Assembly: GCF_011682175.1 (NCBI RefSeq)
Contig: NZ_WHJG01000018.1
Span: forward strand, 62,001-126,000
Length of the DNA stretch: 64,000 bases
Direction: 5' to 3'
Source of the DNA: Massilia frigida
Lineage (GTDB): Bacteria > Pseudomonadota > Gammaproteobacteria > Burkholderiales > Burkholderiaceae_D
Positions 61,958 through 64,000 of this stretch are shown here, one piece after another; positions within the stretch are counted from its first letter, which is position 1; the number at the start of each line of letters is the position of its first letter. The notes beneath the pieces were generated by a model that saw nothing but the letters and a program-made list of their open reading frames with translations, searched no databases and was not told the DNA's origin. The position numbers were made by a program, and so were the translations under genes.

Positions 61958-63592
61958 CTAGTTCGGCACCGGCGTGCCGCGCCCGGACGCGGAAGCGGAC
62001 GTCACGTCCGGCACCTTGCGCGCATCCAAGTTGCGCATCTTTGACTGCCCCACCAGCGAAAACACCTGGAGGGCGACGAACACGCCCGCGCCGACCTTGA
62101 TCAGGGTGGAATCCGGACCCGGGGCCTCGCCGAACTCGTTCTCGCCGTCGGTGCCGGGAATGAAGCAGTAGATGATCATCACGCCGAGCCAGAAAATGAT
62201 CGAGGCGACGTTGGCGAAATTGCGGCCGCCCAAGGCGCCGGCCACGCACACGGCGAGAAGGAACCCAAAAATCCACTTGCCGCTCAGGTTCACGTCGTGC
62301 ATGCGCAGCACCAGCAGCCGCACGCAGAACAACATCGAAAAAATGACACCGACGCCAATCGCGCCCATCGCGCCGGAAGCGCCTTTCGGCGACAGGATTC
62401 CCAACGCCACGGCCAGCACGATCAACGGCATGAACGCCACCAGCGAATACGCCAGCGCGCGCAGGCGGCCGATGCGGCCTTCCATTGAGAAGCCAAACGC
62501 GCCCGGCTCGTCGCGCGGCTGCTCCAGGTCGGCGTAGCCGCGCCCCGATGCGGGCGCGCGGTAAGGATCGACCGCGACGCGGTCGGCGTAGCCGGGCCCC
62601 TGGTAAGGCTCGGCCGCGACGGTCTCATCGAATTCGACGCGGGTCAGGAGCCACTTGTACAGGGAGCGGTTGTGCTCGAAATCGTCCGCCGGCGCGCGGA
62701 TCGTGATCGCCACCACGATGCCGTCGATGCGCACGAGGGCGACCAGGCAGCGGCTCTCGAACGCGTCGCCGGGAACGGTCCCGGTAAATTCGATGGCCTT
62801 GCCGGTGACCCGGTCGCCCCACTCGAAGCCGTCGATGGCGTAAGCTTCGCCGGCTTGCTTCAGGTAGCGCATGTCGTCCTTGACCACCGCCAGGCGCGTT
62901 TCCACCCACTTGTTGAGCGAGACTCGGGGACGCACATAACCGACCGCTTCGAGCACCGTGCCGGTGCTGTCGTCATGAAAGCGCAAGCCGTCCGCCATGG
63001 TGGACTTGCGCCATGCGGCCGGCACAAAAAATTGCAAGCCGATCTGGGCGATGGTGGCGTAGCGCGGCTTGAGCGCGGCGACATCGAGCGGACCACTGGC
63101 GGCACGCCGCACCGGGGCAGGCTTGTCGAGAACGACCGCTGCGGGCGCCGGAGCCGGCGCGGCTGCGTGCACAGTCGCGGCTGCGCCGGCCTTGGCGGCG
63201 GCGGCCTTGGCCAGCGACGCTTCGATGCTATTCCTGAGCCAGGCCACGCGCTCGTGGGCGATGTCGAAGCTGCGGTCGCTCAGCGCCACCAGGATCGCGA
63301 CATCGGCCTGCAGCAAGCGCACCACATCGGCGCCCGAGAGCGCGGCCAGCAGGCTGCCTTGCCCATCTTCGGCCCGTTCGCGGACTTCCGAAATCACGAT
63401 CGAACGCAAGCCGTCGCCCTTGCTGTCGCGCGTGCGCAGCTTGACGCCGCCGCTCTCACTGGCGCCAGGCTGGACGACGGGAACGAAAAACTTCGTATTC
63501 ACGAATTTTTTCCACGCTGGGTTGATCGAACCATTCGCCTGCGCTGCGGTGAGCACTTGCTCAAAAGTTTCCGACGCCATTTTATTTACCAT
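61958..63592 (-). CDS. SseB/DcrB/DUF805 multidomain membrane protein, truncated copy
   Basis: A 544-aa paralogue of the gene at 59798. Start ATG 63592 (MVNKMASETFEQV) is placed like the complete copy relative to a shared AATATTA patch; ATG 63580 is the alternative. SseB-like region 1-130, Ala/Pro linker, DcrB-like domain (LQFFVPAAWRKSTM), a linker with YADRVAVDPYR repeats, then DUF805 with its membrane helices (SMEGRIGRLRALAYSL, LLVLRMHDVNLSGKWIF). It ends at VPN-TAG just where the complete copy continues into the C-terminal domain. Remnants of that domain lie beyond the stop, so this is a truncation rather than a natural end. The membrane part may still be functional. Confidence 0.78.
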   Translation of the reverse strand: MVNKMASETFEQVLTAAQANGSINPAWKKFVNTKFFVPVVQPGASESGGVKLRTRDSKGDGLRSIVISEVRERAEDGQGSLLAALSGADVVRLLQADVAILVALSDRSFDIAHERVAWLRNSIEASLAKAAAAKAGAAATVHAAAPAPAPAAVVLDKPAPVRRAASGPLDVAALKPRYATIAQIGLQFFVPAAWRKSTMADGLRFHDDSTGTVLEAVGYVRPRVSLNKWVETRLAVVKDDMRYLKQAGEAYAIDGFEWGDRVTGKAIEFTGTVPGDAFESRCLVALVRIDGIVVAITIRAPADDFEHNRSLYKWLLTRVEFDETVAAEPYQGPGYADRVAVDPYRAPASGRGYADLEQPRDEPGAFGFSMEGRIGRLRALAYSLVAFMPLIVLAVALGILSPKGASGAMGAIGVGVIFSMLFCVRLLVLRMHDVNLSGKWIFGFLLAVCVAGALGGRNFANVASIIFWLGVMIIYCFIPGTDGENEFGEAPGPDSTLIKVGAGVFVALQVFSLVGQSKMRNLDARKVPDVTSASASGRGTPVPN

Positions 63593-63725
63593 TATTAATA
63601 TTAGTTTTCTTTTTGCAAGAATTTGGTCGCCATCGTGCCATGTATTGATCGGCAAGACAACTTGACTGTTGTAAATATGGGAAGGAACGCGGGAAACTGC
63701 GCACCGCCCCGGAGCTGGTCCGAGG

Positions 63726-63772
63726 CTGAAGTTTATTCACTTAATGTATCGCATTGACGAACGATCGCTTGG
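63726..63772. repeat. 3'-end repeat of the DUF805-type paralogues, copy 2
   Basis: Near-identical to 59770-59815 (few mismatches, one length difference). It lies just beyond the stop of the third paralogue. Confidence 0.85.
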
Positions 63773-63773
63773 C

Positions 63774-64000
63774 TTAGCGGGTCAGGGTGAACGATCGAAG
63801 GAACTCGTCGACCCTTGCCGTCGATGCCGGGTCGCTCTTCGATACGGCCAGCGCCATGTACGTTGTTGAGCCGGCCACGGCAAACCGGGCCGAGCGCATG
63901 ACCCCACCCGGGAGCCGTACCTTGACCTCGCCTCCCGGATGGCCCATGAAAAACAGGCTCATCTTTTCACTCACCAGTTCGCCCTCGGCGCCGATCACCG
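63774..64000 (-). CDS. 3' end of a third SseB/DcrB/DUF805-type paralogue (runs off window)
   Basis: The visible 75 codons (GELVSEKMSLFFMGHPGGEVKVRLPGGVMRS ... DPASTARVDEFLRSFTLTR, in segments) match the last 80 residues of the complete copy (GELVSRETG, GSVKVRLPGGMMRS, DPASRVRVEEFFSSF). The stop is TAA at 63774. The 5' part lies beyond the right edge, so its domain content is unknown. It shows that at least three tandem copies exist. Confidence 0.8.
   Translation of the reverse strand, partial: VIGAEGELVSEKMSLFFMGHPGGEVKVRLPGGVMRSARFAVAGSTTYMALAVSKSDPASTARVDEFLRSFTLTR

Overview
The window reads as a chromosomal segment of a high-GC betaproteobacterium of the order Burkholderiales, most likely family Oxalobacteraceae (Massilia/Duganella/Janthinobacterium type). 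The family-level call is an inference. It rests on the rpsF-priB-rpsR-rplI-dnaB cluster with PriB, the minus-strand order leuC-leuD-leuB-asd-fimV-truA-trpF-trpB-trpA ... accD-folC-SPOR-cvpA-purF typical of Burkholderiales, an exosortase-type PEP-CTERM protein, and strong GC at third codon positions. I saw no rRNA, tRNA, CRISPR array, transposase or phage gene.

Region 1 (1-5102) is housekeeping. The 5' part of dnaB and rplI, rpsR, priB and rpsF lie on the minus strand. A frameshifted DUF29 gene sits divergent to lexA, which has two tandem SOS boxes, and a Sel1-repeat periplasmic protein follows.

Region 2 (5292-30428) is the striking part: about 25 kb of nine head-to-tail paralogues of one WGR-DUF4132 family (relatives of E. 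coli YehI/MolR), all on the plus strand with gaps of tens of bases or overlaps. Units 2, 6, 8 and 9 are full length (about 1,220-1,250 aa). Unit 4 lacks the WGR domain. Unit 3 lacks WGR and about 250 internal residues. Unit 5 keeps WGR but has lost DUF4132. Units 1 and 7 are out-of-frame relics. The array runs into a tightly overlapping four-gene operon (30481-37032): MoxR AAA+ ATPase, DUF5682 protein, VWA protein and double-SWIM zinc protein, matching E. coli yehL-yehM-yehP-yehQ. The combination suggests a MoxR/VWA remodelling machine with an expanded, diversifying set of WGR-DUF4132 partners; its function is unknown.

Region 3 (37029-59652, minus strand) is the Burkholderiales amino-acid, purine and lipid block: leuC, an entericidin-like lipoprotein, leuD, leuB, asd, fimV, truA, trpF, trpB, trpA, then accD, folC, a SPOR protein, cvpA, purF and a Cys/Met PLP enzyme. 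Between trpA and accD it is interrupted by a secreted GH74-CBM2 xyloglucanase, a PEP-CTERM surface protein and a small TIGR02450-type gene.

Region 4 (59798-64000) holds a second tandem family, membrane proteins with SseB-like, DcrB-like and DUF805 regions. One copy is complete, one is truncated with a recombination scar behind it, and a third runs off the right edge.
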